Of a stretch of DNA of 64,000 nucleotides, positions 1 to 11,082 are shown piece after piece. The stretch's first letter is position 1. Each line of letters begins with the position of its first letter. Source of the stretch: Sugiyamaella lignohabitans (Eukaryota > Ascomycota > Dipodascomycetes > Dipodascales > Trichomonascaceae). Under the pieces are notes generated by a model. The model did not search any database. It worked only from the letters and a program-made list of their open reading frames with translations, and was not told the origin of the DNA. The translations under genes and the position numbers were made by a program. The stretch is taken from NCBI RefSeq assembly GCF_001640025.1, contig NC_031673.1:62001-126000 (forward strand), given 5' to 3'.

Positions 1-2
1 AA

Positions 3-152
3 GATGGAACTCTCACCCGTCCTGGCAAACTCAGTGTTCTCACCTTATTAATAGTTGCCAAAATGCTTTGTAAAGCATACATCTGGCCTTTTGCCTTGGT
101 AATGGGCGATGCTCTTCAATTCCGAAGCCGTCACTTGAGTGCATTTGCCTAA
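3..152 (+). CDS. C-terminal fragment of an unidentified protein, cut by the left edge
   Basis: The frame starting at base 3 is open for 49 codons to a TAA at 150-152. The peptide ends in a hydrophobic stretch (LVMGDALQFRSRHLSAFA). The frame is followed by AT-rich sequence and meets CAND1 tail to tail, which fits a real 3' end. A 49-codon open frame can occur by chance, so this is tentative. I do not recognise the family. Confidence 0.35.
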   Translation, partial: DGTLTRPGKLSVLTLLIVAKMLCKAYIWPFALVMGDALQFRSRHLSAFA

Positions 153-321
153 AAAAACATCCCTCACGTCTTATTTAAACCCACCGCTATGTTCTATATA
201 CATTTATTGCCATGTGATACTTTAATTATGTTTGCTATTTCTAGCTATGTTGTGATGTCTGAACAATATATTATATTTAAGTTAAGAGTTTTACTGTATA
301 TTGTATAATTTTTAATCGTCA

Positions 322-3300
322 TTAGACAGATTTCTTCAATACTTTAGTCCTATAAAAGGATTCCCATTCTCCAAGTTCCAAATCGCTGGGAAGGTTTGAT
401 GCATCTCCCTTGGAAATGGCTTGGCTGATAGCATCGTTGATCTGAGTTGATGAGCGTTCAATATTACGAACAATCTCATTGTGTTTTTCGAATTCTTGCT
501 TAATGGCGTTCTCTTTAACAACAACTCCCAAAAGTGTCGTATATCGAGTGGTGATTTGGTGTAGTCGACCGGCAGCAATAACCTTTGAAAGACACGTCGA
601 TGCCAATCTTCCAATAATAACACAGCTCAAAACTTTGATGTCGTGCTCATCAGACAAACCACTACCAAGAACAACTTGGTCAAGTAACTCATCAATCATA
701 CCAACTGATTGTAGACGTTCTGCATTCAGAGTGCTAACCAGAGTATAAATAGTTTCATAGGCAGTCTTTCTCAGCTCAAGTCCATTATCAACCTTGTGTT
801 TAAATGGTCCCATTTGAACAGTATGAATAAGGCTAGTGTTGATTCTAGTCTCTCTGTATAACAAAGGCAGAAGACGGGCCAGATGAGGTAGTAGTAGGTG
901 GGATTTGTTATGAATAGCAGATACAAGTGCACTGAGAGCAACTTGTCGAATTCCAGTATCGTCATCATCAACCAAGGCTAGGAAATCAGCAATAATTGGA
1001 CGTAACAAGTCATCATAGGTATCATGAGATTGACCAAAAGTGAATTTCACAGCCGATAATACAGTGACTCTAACCGAAGGTTTTTCTGATGCCAATTGAA
1101 CCTGAAGTTGAGGAAGGAATACTCTTGGATTAAGAATACTGAGTCTGCCTAAACACTCCGCCAGGATCAAGTCTCCACCACTTACCACACTAGCCTCAGC
1201 ATTTGGAACTATTCCCGCTGCTGCGGTTGACGCAGCAAGAGCGACCTTTCCGATACCAGACGACGAGACAGCATCGAGACTTGTGAACAAACTGTTCCAG
1301 ATATCATCTGAATAAGCTTCAACATCGGCAGTCTTGGCACCACTTACGATTTCACGAATAATCAATAAATGTAGATGAATGGTATTTGACCCAGCAGCCT
1401 TGAGCCTATTAAGCAAATCAGGCAGATAATTGTTAACATTGTTACTGATAATCAGGCCCAATGAGTTTGCAATGACAGTTTTAGTGATTTCATCACGCGC
1501 GTTATTATTGAGTTCGTCATAGAGTACTTCAAGAGATGTGGTGTATGGTAAAAGCTTACCAACATAACCGAGAACAAGAAGGGACCACTTAAGATCTTCA
1601 CCGTTTTGTGCAACAACAGTCTCAAAACTGGGGATCTTGTCAACCATCTGCCCTTCAGTAATAACCACTGCCAAAGCCTTTGCAGCAAGTTCGACATTCT
1701 GGTTCGTACCAATACTAGAACCAGCCGATGCAGAGGCCACATGTCGAGGTCTACAAAGCTCTTCATAAACAGCATTTAAAGCAGCAGCATCAGTACTGTG
1801 TTGAACAACGGCTGCTAATAATCCGAGAATCGAATCTGAAATTTGAACTGCAGTTTGAGAGCTTGTCTGGTTTATCGTTTGAATAGTGAATTCAGATGCC
1901 TCACTGACAGAGATAAATGGCACCAAGTTAGTCAATATCTTGCTAACTAAGTCTAAAGCTACTGCATCAGGACTAGATGTCAGAATAGACTTCCCATGAT
2001 TTAGAATAATCTGACCAATATTTGCTAGTGCTTGCACAGTGGCTTGATCAGATGATGGCTGGCGATTTGTGACCGATAATATAGCATTCAGAGAGCCAAT
2101 TCGCAAAGTACGAGAACTCTGGTTCAAAAAGTTACCGAGACCTTCTAGCGAGGAGATGATCCACTTACTTGATACTTGTCGAACAGTAGCGCCAGATGCG
2201 ATTTCTGATATAGATTCGACAGATGTCAAACGCAATCCCTCATTGTTTAGTAGGTCCAGTATTAGCTTGCAACCAGTATCGATGTTACTACCGGACAAAT
2301 CATTCTTAGCAATAAATTGGCCAAGTGCCTTGACAGCTTTGGATCTGGTATCCAAGTCCAGAGATGTACTCTTAGCTTTCTCTATCAAAGCCGGTAATAG
2401 GACAGAGATATCTACTTTGATTGACTGATCAGAGTGAATAGCAACAAGATCTAATACTACATCCAAAGCAGCCCCGCATACCTTGTAATATTTGTCATAA
2501 ATACCAAGCACAATAATTTCGAGCAACTGAGGTAAAGAGTCAGTTAATTCCTGCGTCGTCTGGGCCCTAATTATACCTGAAACCAATTGGAGCATATCGA
2601 TCATTAGACCAGGCTGTGTTTTGGAGAGTGAAATTAGAGATCGAATGATCTTACTCGTCTGTATTGAGGGACGAGTATGAAGAACACTGACAAGATTTCC
2701 CAGAATGCCTGTCAAGATAGACTGCAAGATCACTGTGTTCGTCGAGCTGTGAAGCTCGGATAAAGAGACTCTCACCAACTTTCGCAAGTAATGACGTTCT
2801 AAAAAGAGTTTTGGATCCATATCGGTAGCCATACTGATATCAGACGATCTCCTGGTAGCAATATTGCTACTTAGCTTCGAACTATAATATAAGCCCTTGT
2901 CAGAAGCGGCTTTGAAGAATTCTGAGAGACAGCTGATGACCTCAGTCTTTACAGTGGACTCTTTTTCAGAAGCATACATAGACACAAGTGGTGGAAGCAA
3001 TTGCGAATATATGCGTGGAAGTTGAGTAGGAATATATATAGCGACTGCAGCAGCCAGTTTGGCAGCATATCGCCGGAGTTTCCAAGACTGGTCATCATCA
3101 TCAGAAAAGGCATCCTCATCATCACTAACTTCAAACTCGGAATCTTCTCCACCGTCATGTCCTTCCATTTCGACATCATCGTCGTTATCATCGATATCTT
3201 CATCCTCGTCATCAATATCTTCATCTTGATCATCTTCGTCGTCAATAATATTGGGATTGTACTTGATGTAATAAGCCGAGATGGCAAGAATGTCATTCAA

Positions 3301-4458
3301 CTGGGTTTCAACAGCCTGATAGCCAAGTCCAACAATGATTTCCAAACTTGCTAGAGAAGCCTCACGAAGATCCAACAACTCTGGGTTATTTGCTTCTTCA
3401 TCATCATCTGCATTGTCCTCTTCCTCTTCGTCGTCAAAGTCTTCATCTCTGTGGACATTTCTACCTCCAGTAATTCCCTCGTCATTTACATCTAAACCTT
3501 TTCTTATAATCAAATCAATAACGGGTCTCAGATCGTTCTTGAAGCGAGTGGGCTCTGATCTGGCAAGAATACCAGCCAGTTGAATTAATATCCTCAACTG
3601 ACTCAAATCCGAGCTCTCAGTGAGTCCGTCAATCAAATAAGCCGTCAACTTCTCCCAGTTCTTGTCGGTGAGATAACGGGCTAGCAGACCCATTGCTGTT
3701 ACAGCTCTTTTCTTGATTATTCCCTGTTCGCCAGAGATGATTTGTAGCAATACATTTTCAGTTTTGACAATTTCAGCAGCTGAAATTGAGCTGCCAAATC
3801 TTTTAATGAGATCAATCAGGATATCCATCGAGTCGAGCGAATGTTCGCTATTATTGTTCAGTAGTAATCCACTATTGGATCCTGTATATAGACCAGGCAG
3901 AATAGATTCCGCTAATATATGAGCAACGCTTGGAGTAGCAGTGACATTGAGAATGACAGATCTAATAGCCATGGGCAAAATCGAAATAGTTCCACTGGAC
4001 ACTTCTGTAGAACCTGCTGCCATTGCAGTCAATGCTTTCTTCTGACGAGCTTCTAGATCGTCAATCACATATTTGACTTCTTTATCAGGAATACGTGAGA
4101 CCAATGGTTCTAAACTGTATACGTTAGACGTTTCGACTCGAGCGTAGCGAGAGGGGCCACGGGGTCTGGGGCAGAGCCCCAGCCGCCGGAGGCAAAAAGT
4201 GACCTACCATTTCATAGCCTGGTTTTGTACTTCGGTGATGGGGTCTTCGAGCTTGCTGAGGATGGCATTGATGACATTTCGGGTCAATTGGACATCAGCA
4301 GAGAAAAGTCCAGCGTTGTCGGGATTGGTGATTTCATTATTTAGGTCACTGAATCCCATAAATCGAAGATCTGGATCAATATCCTGTAGCTTGTCGAGCG
4401 ACGCTTGGATCACATATGACCGTGAAGCCTGCATTTTGTAATCCTTGTCCGTCAGCAA
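322..4458 (-). CDS. CAND1: CAND1/TIP120-like cullin-associated NEDD8-dissociated protein, two exons
   Basis: HEAT-repeat protein that binds unneddylated cullin-RBX1 and exchanges F-box/adaptor modules of SCF ligases; expected in nucleus and cytosol. Exon 1 is 4458-4208 and exon 2 is 4114-322, giving about 1347 aa (human CAND1 1230 aa). Exon 1 encodes the typical start with DPDLRFMGFSDLNNEI, and splicing restores NQAMKCLEPLVSR, which matches the family's VKCLGPLVSK segment. The intron (4115-4207, 93 nt) has donor GTAGGT, branch TCTAAC and acceptor CAG; 61 of its 93 bases are a GC-rich hairpin element. Two strongly acidic insertions (Asp/Glu runs, roughly residues 305-345 and 385-440) lie between repeats in the N-terminal third. 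S. cerevisiae has only a distant relative (Lag2), so a full CAND1 supports an early-branching yeast. The COP9 subunit gene at 42.6 kb acts in the same cullin cycle. Confidence 0.88.
4134..4194 (-). repeat. GC-rich hairpin element, half-copy type A, inside the CAND1 intron
   Basis: Reads TGCCTCCGGCGG first on the minus strand, in the sense direction of CAND1, starting 12 nt after the donor site. Hairpin 1 is GGGGC-TCT-GCCCC on the sense strand; the second module is the CTCG-loop-CGAG (type A) version ending at CGAGTCG. Only about 32 nt of the intron lie outside the element. Confidence 0.95.
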
Positions 4459-4904
4459 TTAATAGCGAAAGTGGCAAAAGGAGTTGTTTGCAAAGACTCT
4501 GAATTACTCTGATGGTTCAATTTCAGTGCCAGGCTGCGTACGAGTGGATTACAATTCATATACAGAAATACCTGATTTAGCCAGTCGTGATTCTGCTATA
4601 CGGTATTCTAAATAATGGTAGCTTGATCACACACGGTTCTACTCAATTAATGGCGACCAATTCACAATAGATGATGTTCGGAGTATGATGACAATCAGAT
4701 GTTGTTATGGATATGGAGGTTAGTGTCAAAATTACTAAACCGGGACTGCACCACATTTGTGCTATAGCTTCAGCATAATTGTATTACACAATCGAGGCTC
4801 GACATCGTCAGTGGATTATCAGTAGCAGATGGCGATATCACACTATTACCAATTTTTGTAGTGGTAAAATAAGTTAAGTTAATATACACAATTAAGTAAT
4901 AATG
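4459..4904. other. Intergenic: CAND1 promoter side and 3' flank of the mitochondrial gene
   Basis: 446 bp of ordinary AT-rich sequence between the start of CAND1 and the stop of the next minus-strand gene. I see no ORF, RNA gene or hairpin element here. Confidence 0.6.
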
Positions 4905-6455
4905 CTATTTCAGTTCCGGATTGAGTTCACGAGGGAGAGCGCTGTTAAATTTCTTCACCTGAGCAACCAAATCCGGGTCTTGGATAACTGTTCGGGCAGT
5001 TCGTTTGGCCATGTCCATTATTTTTTCATCCTTGACAAAATGCAGACTCTTGTTAGTGATAAGTTCGTTTATCGTCCAGCGAGCCCTCACAGGATCTTTA
5101 TCAACATCAGCAGCCCTCAGATTGAACGAGAGAACACGCTTGTTGAGAATGCCTAAACGAATCATCTCTACAATGACGAGGTTGATACTGTCAAAAAGGC
5201 CGAATTTACAAAATCCTTCAGCAATATGGGTGAGAACAGAGGTGTAAAAGGGCATATCATTGTCAGTAGGCCAAGTAAAACTTTTTGTAAACTTCTTGAT
5301 AGATGAAGGGACTCGGGCTGTTGAAAGCGTTTCCGGCCACTGGGGGAATGTTGAGCTTGACGACATTGATTCGAGAGATGGAACTCGTTTCCCGGTATTG
5401 TTGGAATTCGAGTCAACTTTGGTAGGTTTGATAGAGCTGACAAACGACAGGAACTTGCCTAAATCATTCTCAACTACAGACAGACGAATTGCAAGTGAAA
5501 GCGTCTCAAAAGTCAGTGGTATATCTGACAGATATAAACAGTCAAGAGCCATTTGGGCTGGCTTTGTATACCTATATTCGGTCAGCTGACGAATAATAAG
5601 ATGGAAAGCTTCGATATTGGGCACGCCATCAGACGACAGCAATTTGTCAGTGAGTCCATGCAAGAAGCCCGGTTTGAAATTATCAAGAGCCACAAACAGG
5701 TCTGTATAAACGCTTTTTGCGTTAGCTCCGGTATAATTGGGCACACTGTATGCTGTCATTTCGAGATATTCATCAATATTCTTCATGGACTGGACATTAA
5801 ATTTGTTAATTGCAAATTCATGAGCATCTAGCAGATCAGAGTCGCTCATCTGGTCTACTAGTGATTTATCAATTTCTAGGTGAATTCTCCTATCTCCATC
5901 TCCATTTTCATTCTCTGCTTTCAAGGCATCTCTTTTCTTCTCCTCTGATTCATAACCAGATTTAGACTTAATATCTTGAGGAGCCGGTGATGCTTCTTCC
6001 TCAGTTTCAGCTTCAAACTCCCGTCTGAGCTTCTCATCCAAAAATGTCCTATCCATAGCATCATAAACAAGAAAATAGTCAGCAAGCATACGAACAGCGG
6101 CCTCGACCTGAGTTGCCCTCAATCTCTTCGGCCCCAATAGCTCATCTAACTCCTCGTCAGTCGCTGATGCGATATAAGACAAATAATTATCTGGATATGA
6201 GCTCGGATAATGGTTCCATTTTTGATCCAAAAACTCCGGGACTCCTTTTCCCGAGGCCAAAACGCCTGTTTTTACACCAGATGCATTCTCACCCGATGAA
6301 AAACATCTTGTCTGACCAAAATATCTGGAGTTTCCTGACCTCAGTATGGATCTTGATCTACTCAGCGTGATCCAACCTGACTGATCATTTTTTCTGCAAA
6401 ACCTCCCTGGCCGGTTCAGCAACCGTAACATCTGATGCCAGTCTCGAGGTATCAT
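4905..6455 (-). CDS. Putative mitochondrial protein with helical-repeat (PPR-like) C-terminal half
   Basis: The open frame begins at 6509, but the Met at 6455 is preferred because it gives a clear mitochondrial presequence: MIPRDWHQMLRLLNRPGRF, followed by more Arg/Ser-rich sequence. The protein is then about 516 aa. An N-terminal segment (TDEELDELLGPKRLRATQ), a charged low-complexity linker and a C-terminal region of paired helices with PPR-like spacing follow. PPR-type proteins in yeast mitochondria stabilise or activate translation of individual mRNAs. I cannot assign it to a named gene. No intron is evident and CAND1 follows in the same orientation. Confidence 0.7.
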   Translation of the reverse strand: MIPRDWHQMLRLLNRPGRFCRKNDQSGWITLSRSRSILRSGNSRYFGQTRCFSSGENASGVKTGVLASGKGVPEFLDQKWNHYPSSYPDNYLSYIASATDEELDELLGPKRLRATQVEAAVRMLADYFLVYDAMDRTFLDEKLRREFEAETEEEASPAPQDIKSKSGYESEEKKRDALKAENENGDGDRRIHLEIDKSLVDQMSDSDLLDAHEFAINKFNVQSMKNIDEYLEMTAYSVPNYTGANAKSVYTDLFVALDNFKPGFLHGLTDKLLSSDGVPNIEAFHLIIRQLTEYRYTKPAQMALDCLYLSDIPLTFETLSLAIRLSVVENDLGKFLSFVSSIKPTKVDSNSNNTGKRVPSLESMSSSSTFPQWPETLSTARVPSSIKKFTKSFTWPTDNDMPFYTSVLTHIAEGFCKFGLFDSINLVIVEMIRLGILNKRVLSFNLRAADVDKDPVRARWTINELITNKSLHFVKDEKIMDMAKRTARTVIQDPDLVAQVKKFNSALPRELNPELK

Positions 6456-6815
6456 TTGCAAAATACAGACACTGCAGTCGAATCCCAATCGCAACCACGA
6501 GTAAAACAATAGGGTGATAATTTATCCACTGGTCTCTCAAACATTATAGGTCCGGATCATGCACGGCTGCCACCAGGCTGCAAAATCCGACACATTCTCT
6601 TAAAAGTCGTGAAGCATGATCCGACCCCCACTCTCACATTCTCGAAGAGATATCCTCGTTCATCCGTTATCAGAATTTATCTTTTACATTACTCTTTTCA
6701 GTCTTCTGCTTCCCCACTGGCCCATTAGCGTGTACATATGTCTGTCGAAACTTGCGGCCTGCCGTTTATTTGTTTGTCCGCTGGACAGTGGCAGATCATG
6801 CAGAGTTTAGGTACC

Positions 6816-6870
6816 AGCCTCCGGCGGCTGGGGCGCTGCCCCAGACCCCGTTGTGCTCGCTTCGCGAGCT
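6816..6870 (+). repeat. GC-rich hairpin element, half-copy type C
   Basis: Plus orientation with hairpin 1 GGGGC-GCT-GCCCC. The second hairpin is GCTCGC-TTC-GCGAGC, a perfect 6-bp stem that differs from the common versions but keeps the TTC loop. Confidence 0.9.
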
Positions 6871-7574
6871 TCTGGGACCCCTTTTTCAATTAACCCTTCA
6901 GATGGGCTAGAGAGTGTGCCTGGATCAATTGATGAGTCTGACCTAGCAAATCTCGCCTGGCTCACATCATAATACAAGACGTGGGGGCGCAGAATTCAAG
7001 TATAATTCGAACTTAAAAGCGATATACCGGGTCATCTCCGGGGCTGCTAGAACTAATATCCTGATTAGCTGTCAGATTGCTCGAACAACTGGCAGCAGTA
7101 TTACGGTTAAATATATATCATATCAATTGGTTCGTGCATTAGATCAGAAAATGCGGGGTACTTCAAAATGCTTCACCGGCATTTCATTCTTCCTAAGCAT
7201 TCATCCCACTTTGATCCAGAGCGAAGCAACAGTTCAGTACAATCTCTGTCGTAGTGGTTGAACTGACTGGACTAATGGAATCAATTACAATGAGAAGCTG
7301 GACTTGATTGTGCGAAACGGAATCTCCTTTATCGTTCCAATTCCTTGGTTTATTTTGATTTTCTTTCTTAAAACTCTGTTCGTAATCGGCCAGTGAAATT
7401 CTACTGATATGCGTTGAACTGTATCATGCTGAGTCGATCCGGACTTTTGCCCCACTTGTCAAAAGTCTGGGGTGGTTCTAAGACAATCAGCTGAGTACCA
7501 CCCTATGCCCGCCCTATTCAAGAAAGCTGCTCTGGATATATGATTATCAGTAAATTGTTGAGCAACCACACTAG

Positions 7575-7582
7575 TATAAATA
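7575..7582 (+). promoter_or_regulatory. TATA box of the monooxygenase gene
   Basis: TATAAATA lies 88 bp upstream of the ATG at 7670. An ATG at 7606 opens a 29-codon frame that ends at 7695, overlapping the main start out of frame. Whether it is transcribed depends on the true start site, which is unknown. Confidence 0.6.
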
Positions 7583-7669
7583 GATAATTCAGACGCTCAC
7601 AAAAAATGATTCCTGGACAATTAGATCTGATTTTACAAGAAATCATTCTGTCGAAATTATATTCTTACT

Positions 7670-9322
7670 ATGACTGTTGCAAGCGATGTCTATAATCTCA
7701 GCGAGACCTATGCTGAAGAGCCAAGGCCAGCCAAGTGTATTGTTATTGGCGCAGGCGTGTCTGGTATTTGTTTCACTTATAAAGCCAAACAGATAATGGA
7801 GAACTTTGATTTTGTCATCTATGAAAAAAATCCTGAAGTTGGTGGTACTTGGTACGAATCCAGATACCCAGGATGTTCATGCGATATACCCTCTCACAGC
7901 TACACATACTCATGGACGGCCAACCCTAACTGGTCAAGACTGTATGTGGGTTCTGAGGAGATCTTTGACTATTTCCAGGGCCTTGCTGAAAAGTATGGCG
8001 TATATGAGAAGACTAAATTTGAAACCATGGTAATTGGTGCCAAATGGCTATCAGACAGAGATCAATGGGAGGTGGAAGTCAAGGATTTAAAGACTGGTAC
8101 TGTGACTAAAGATTATGCCGAATTCCTAATGAATTGTGGTGGTCTCTTGAATAATTGGAAATGGCCTGATATTCCAGGATTCCACGATTTCAAGGGTACC
8201 AAACTGCATTCTGCTAAATGGGACAAAAGTGTTGATGTTACAAATAAGAGAGTGGCGGTAATTGGATCAGGTTCTTCTGCTATTCAAATTGTACCGAGCA
8301 TTCAACCTAGTGTGTCTCACTTGGTCAGTTTTAATAGGTCTCCAAACTGGGTCACAGAAGAATTTTCTAGTGAGCTGGCTTTCAACGGAAGAGAGACAAC
8401 CTACGACGAAGAAACCAGAAAGAAATGGGCTGAAAACCGTGAAGAGTTCTTGAAATGGCGTCGTCGTGTTGAAGACACTGTCAATCGTGGTGCTGAGTTG
8501 TCTCTAAAAGGTAGTGAGTTGAATGAAGAAGTCACGTCAAAGGCTCGTGAGCTCATGGAAAAAAGATTGGACTACGATCCAGTGCTCTGCAAGGCTCTAA
8601 TTCCCGAATTCCCTGTAGGATGCAAACGAATAACTCCAGGTTATCTTTACTTGGAATCGTTAGTTGAGAAGAATGTCGAAGTTGTATCAGTTGGAATAAA
8701 ACATGTCACTGAAAATGGTATCGTTGATAACAATGGAAAACTACATGAACTCGATATCATTGTTGCTGCTACCGGTTTCGATACTACTTTTACACCCAGA
8801 TTCCCTATAATTGGACTAGACGGAATCGACTTGAGAGACAAATGGACCAAAGGCCCTGCTGCTGCGTACATGTCAGTAGCTGTTCCACAACTACCTAACT
8901 ATTTCATGACTGCAGGCCCCAACTCTCCTATTAGTAACGGATCCCTGATTGGAACTTTTGAGACACAAATCGGCTATGCTATGAAGTTGATGCAAAAGGT
9001 TCAAAAGCAGGGCATCAGATACATGGTTCCCAAGGAAGACGCTACTCGCGAGTTCAATTACCACAAAGACGTGGCCATGCAACGCTATACCTACAGCTCC
9101 AACTGTACCAGTTGGTATAAGAGCAGCAAACCTGGAGCTCCTATCTCGGGACCGTGGCCAGGCTCATCCATCCACTTCAGACAAATAATGCAGACACCCC
9201 GCTACGAGGACTATGACTACGCCTACCAAACTGACAACCGGTTCCAATATCTTGGAATTGGACGATCGCGAAGAGAATATGAAGGCAAGGACCTGGGTTG
9301 GTATGTCGCCTTTGACGAATAA
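7670..9322 (+). CDS. Flavin-dependent Baeyer-Villiger monooxygenase (type I, FMO-like)
   Basis: FAD- and NADPH-dependent monooxygenase of 550 aa expected to insert oxygen into ketones to give esters or lactones. The FAD Rossmann motif GAGVSG is at residues 27-32 and the NADPH Rossmann motif GSGSSA at about 199-204. Between them, residues 174-185 (FKGTKLHSAKWD) match the type I Baeyer-Villiger fingerprint FxGxxxHxxxW[P/D] exactly, which separates it from ordinary FMOs. A second conserved patch, AATGFDTTF, lies in the C-terminal third. The gene is intronless with a TATA box and long empty flanks, consistent with an accessory, inducible catabolic gene. Such enzymes are common in filamentous ascomycetes and bacteria and sporadic in budding yeasts. 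The substrate cannot be told from sequence. Confidence 0.9.
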   Translation: MTVASDVYNLSETYAEEPRPAKCIVIGAGVSGICFTYKAKQIMENFDFVIYEKNPEVGGTWYESRYPGCSCDIPSHSYTYSWTANPNWSRLYVGSEEIFDYFQGLAEKYGVYEKTKFETMVIGAKWLSDRDQWEVEVKDLKTGTVTKDYAEFLMNCGGLLNNWKWPDIPGFHDFKGTKLHSAKWDKSVDVTNKRVAVIGSGSSAIQIVPSIQPSVSHLVSFNRSPNWVTEEFSSELAFNGRETTYDEETRKKWAENREEFLKWRRRVEDTVNRGAELSLKGSELNEEVTSKARELMEKRLDYDPVLCKALIPEFPVGCKRITPGYLYLESLVEKNVEVVSVGIKHVTENGIVDNNGKLHELDIIVAATGFDTTFTPRFPIIGLDGIDLRDKWTKGPAAAYMSVAVPQLPNYFMTAGPNSPISNGSLIGTFETQIGYAMKLMQKVQKQGIRYMVPKEDATREFNYHKDVAMQRYTYSSNCTSWYKSSKPGAPISGPWPGSSIHFRQIMQTPRYEDYDYAYQTDNRFQYLGIGRSRREYEGKDLGWYVAFDE

Positions 9323-9367
9323 TGCTCCTAAATATCATGAATAACTATTGATACTATATACGGGCAC

Positions 9368-9422
9368 TGCCTCCGGCGGCTGGGGCTCCGCCCCAGACCC
9401 CGTTGCTCCTGCTTCGCAGGAG
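9368..9422 (+). repeat. GC-rich hairpin element, half-copy type B, 45 nt after the monooxygenase stop
   Basis: Sense orientation relative to the upstream gene. Hairpin 1 is GGGGC-TCC-GCCCC. The second hairpin is CTCCTGC-TTC-GCAGGAG, a perfect 7-bp stem with a 3-base loop. Confidence 0.95.
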
Positions 9423-9797
9423 AACCTGATCGTGGGGTGACAGCTGTTTCGGTGCTCTGACCATGGCTTATTCACCTTCCAACCCACAATTGTGTCCTTC
9501 AAAACAGTTCACAGCACTTCTGCTACCTGAGAGAAGACAAACAGCATGCGTAAAGTGCCCTTTGGCCCTTCGGTTATCCTTTTACCCACAACAATAGAGC
9601 AACCCCACCGCATCTCAGGAACCGTTCCTGCATATGGGCGATCCATACATCCCACGGTTACGATACACCCCCTGAGCTAGCATACCCACCTCCACCACCC
9701 AAAAAATAACACACGCCATACGGGACCCATGCTCCTCACAAGCTCTGTTGCAAACCAGCGTGACCAGCTCGGTATGGGGATGCCTGTTCCCCGGAGC

Positions 9798-9935
9798 TGC
9801 CTCCGGCGGCTGGGGCTCCGCCCCAGACCCCGCTGCTCCTCTCGCTCCGCTCAAGTCGTCACGTCTACGGTCCCAGCCATCTCCTGCGAAGCAGGAGCTA
9901 CGGGGTCTGGGGCGCAGCCCCAGCCGCCGGAGGCA
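9798..9935. repeat. Composite GC-rich element: two halves in inverted orientation
   Basis: A plus type A half (9798-9858) and a minus type B half (9881-9935) flank a 22-nt spacer containing CTACGGTCCCAGCCAT. The outer ends TGCCTCCGGCGG and CCGCCGGAGGCA are perfect inverted repeats extending about 40 bp. The same spacer recurs in other copies, so the pair behaves as one unit. Confidence 0.95.
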
Positions 9936-10650
9936 GCACCACCCCCTCTAAATATGTGCCTAGTGAGCCAACATAGCTTGCTGCCCAATTGCTCGTCCGA
10001 CCCTGCCAAAAACAAATAAGAAAATTAATATTTGCTATACAGAACAGACCTGCCAATTGCAGACCGCGCTCTGTTATTCAGACTTGCTCTGATAGTCACC
10101 TTTGCCCCATCTGACACTAAAATCCCTGTATCAGTCTCCAACGACATATAATAAAAGTCGCCTGTAAATCGATACTGCTAGTTTGCTCCACAATAACCCT
10201 ACTATACTATTACGGGGCTAATACAAGGAGATGGAAGTATTCCATGTCAAAATAGGACGTGGAGGTAGTAATATCTGACTATTATTAAGTCGAAGCACCA
10301 ATTCCTACTCCCTCCCTAACTCATATAAGGCTCCAGTTAAGAGAATTGTATCGCTGTGATAAGAATTCTCCATACCTTTAACTGATCTAGAACCATTCCA
10401 AACCCCCCTATAAAACAGCTAACTAACTAAAGGACAGGAGGATACACAGCATCTCGGATAAAAAGGCAGCAGTAGACATCGAAATAAGCTCAGTTATCAC
10501 CCGATCGACCATGCATTTATCCGGATCATGCGTGAACAACTCTCACACCCCCAAATCACTATTCTCCGTCCCAAAACCCAAAACTCCGGCCTCTCAAACC
10601 AATTCCACACTCTTCCGCCCCCGTCCCACACGCCCCTCAAACCCCCCACT

Positions 10651-10706
10651 GCTCCGCGAAGCGGAGCACAACCAGGGTCTGGGGCGGAGCCCCAGCCGCC
10701 GGAGGC
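10651..10706 (-). repeat. GC-rich hairpin element, half-copy with a fourth stem version (type D)
   Basis: Minus orientation. The second hairpin is GCTCCGC-GAA-GCGGAGC: a different stem, again perfectly paired and again with the GAA loop. Located about 380 bp upstream of the PGK1 start. Confidence 0.9.
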
Positions 10707-11082
10707 AGACCCGCAGCCCGCGAAATATAACGTGATCGCAGCAAATCACAAGACGGCTGACGATAGTCCAAAGAGTCAGACAATCAAACACGTTACTTTC
10801 ATAGGCCAGTCAGGTCCTTGTGTGGATTGATTGCATGCAGCGAGGGCCAGGGTGCGGTGGATATTGGGACATGGCAGGCGGACAGCCAGAAAGGTTGTTG
10901 AGGAGCGAAGAGGTGCAGTGCATTTTGCGAGCGGTGAAATTTATTTAAACACACCACCAGACGTCATCAGTTTCTTGCTTGCTTCTTTCTTTTCTGCTAG
11001 CTTGTGTCGCTGTTGTATACGCAATTGACAAGAAACCATTCTAAGACCATTTTCCAATTGGATCCCCAAGCGAATCTCAATC

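Larger units (their letters stand above)
6510..7669. other. Divergent intergenic region before the monooxygenase gene
   Basis: About 1.2 kb between two divergent genes. It holds one hairpin element (6816-6870) and, near its right end, a TATA box. I see no convincing gene; short ORFs here lack any recognisable domain. Confidence 0.6.
9323..11082. other. Intergenic region between the monooxygenase and PGK1
   Basis: About 1.76 kb with no supported gene. It contains a 3'-flank element (9368-9422), a composite element (9798-9935), a variant element (10651-10706) and the PGK1 promoter with pyrimidine-rich tracts near 10975-11000 and an ACGTCA motif near 10961. Proline- and glycine-rich ORFs here are only translations of the elements. 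Confidence 0.6.

Noticed and set aside
2949..3354. Met/Ile-rich ORFs opposite the acidic region of CAND1
   Set aside because: Shadows of the Asp/Glu-codon runs; the CAND1 frame is clearly the coding one.
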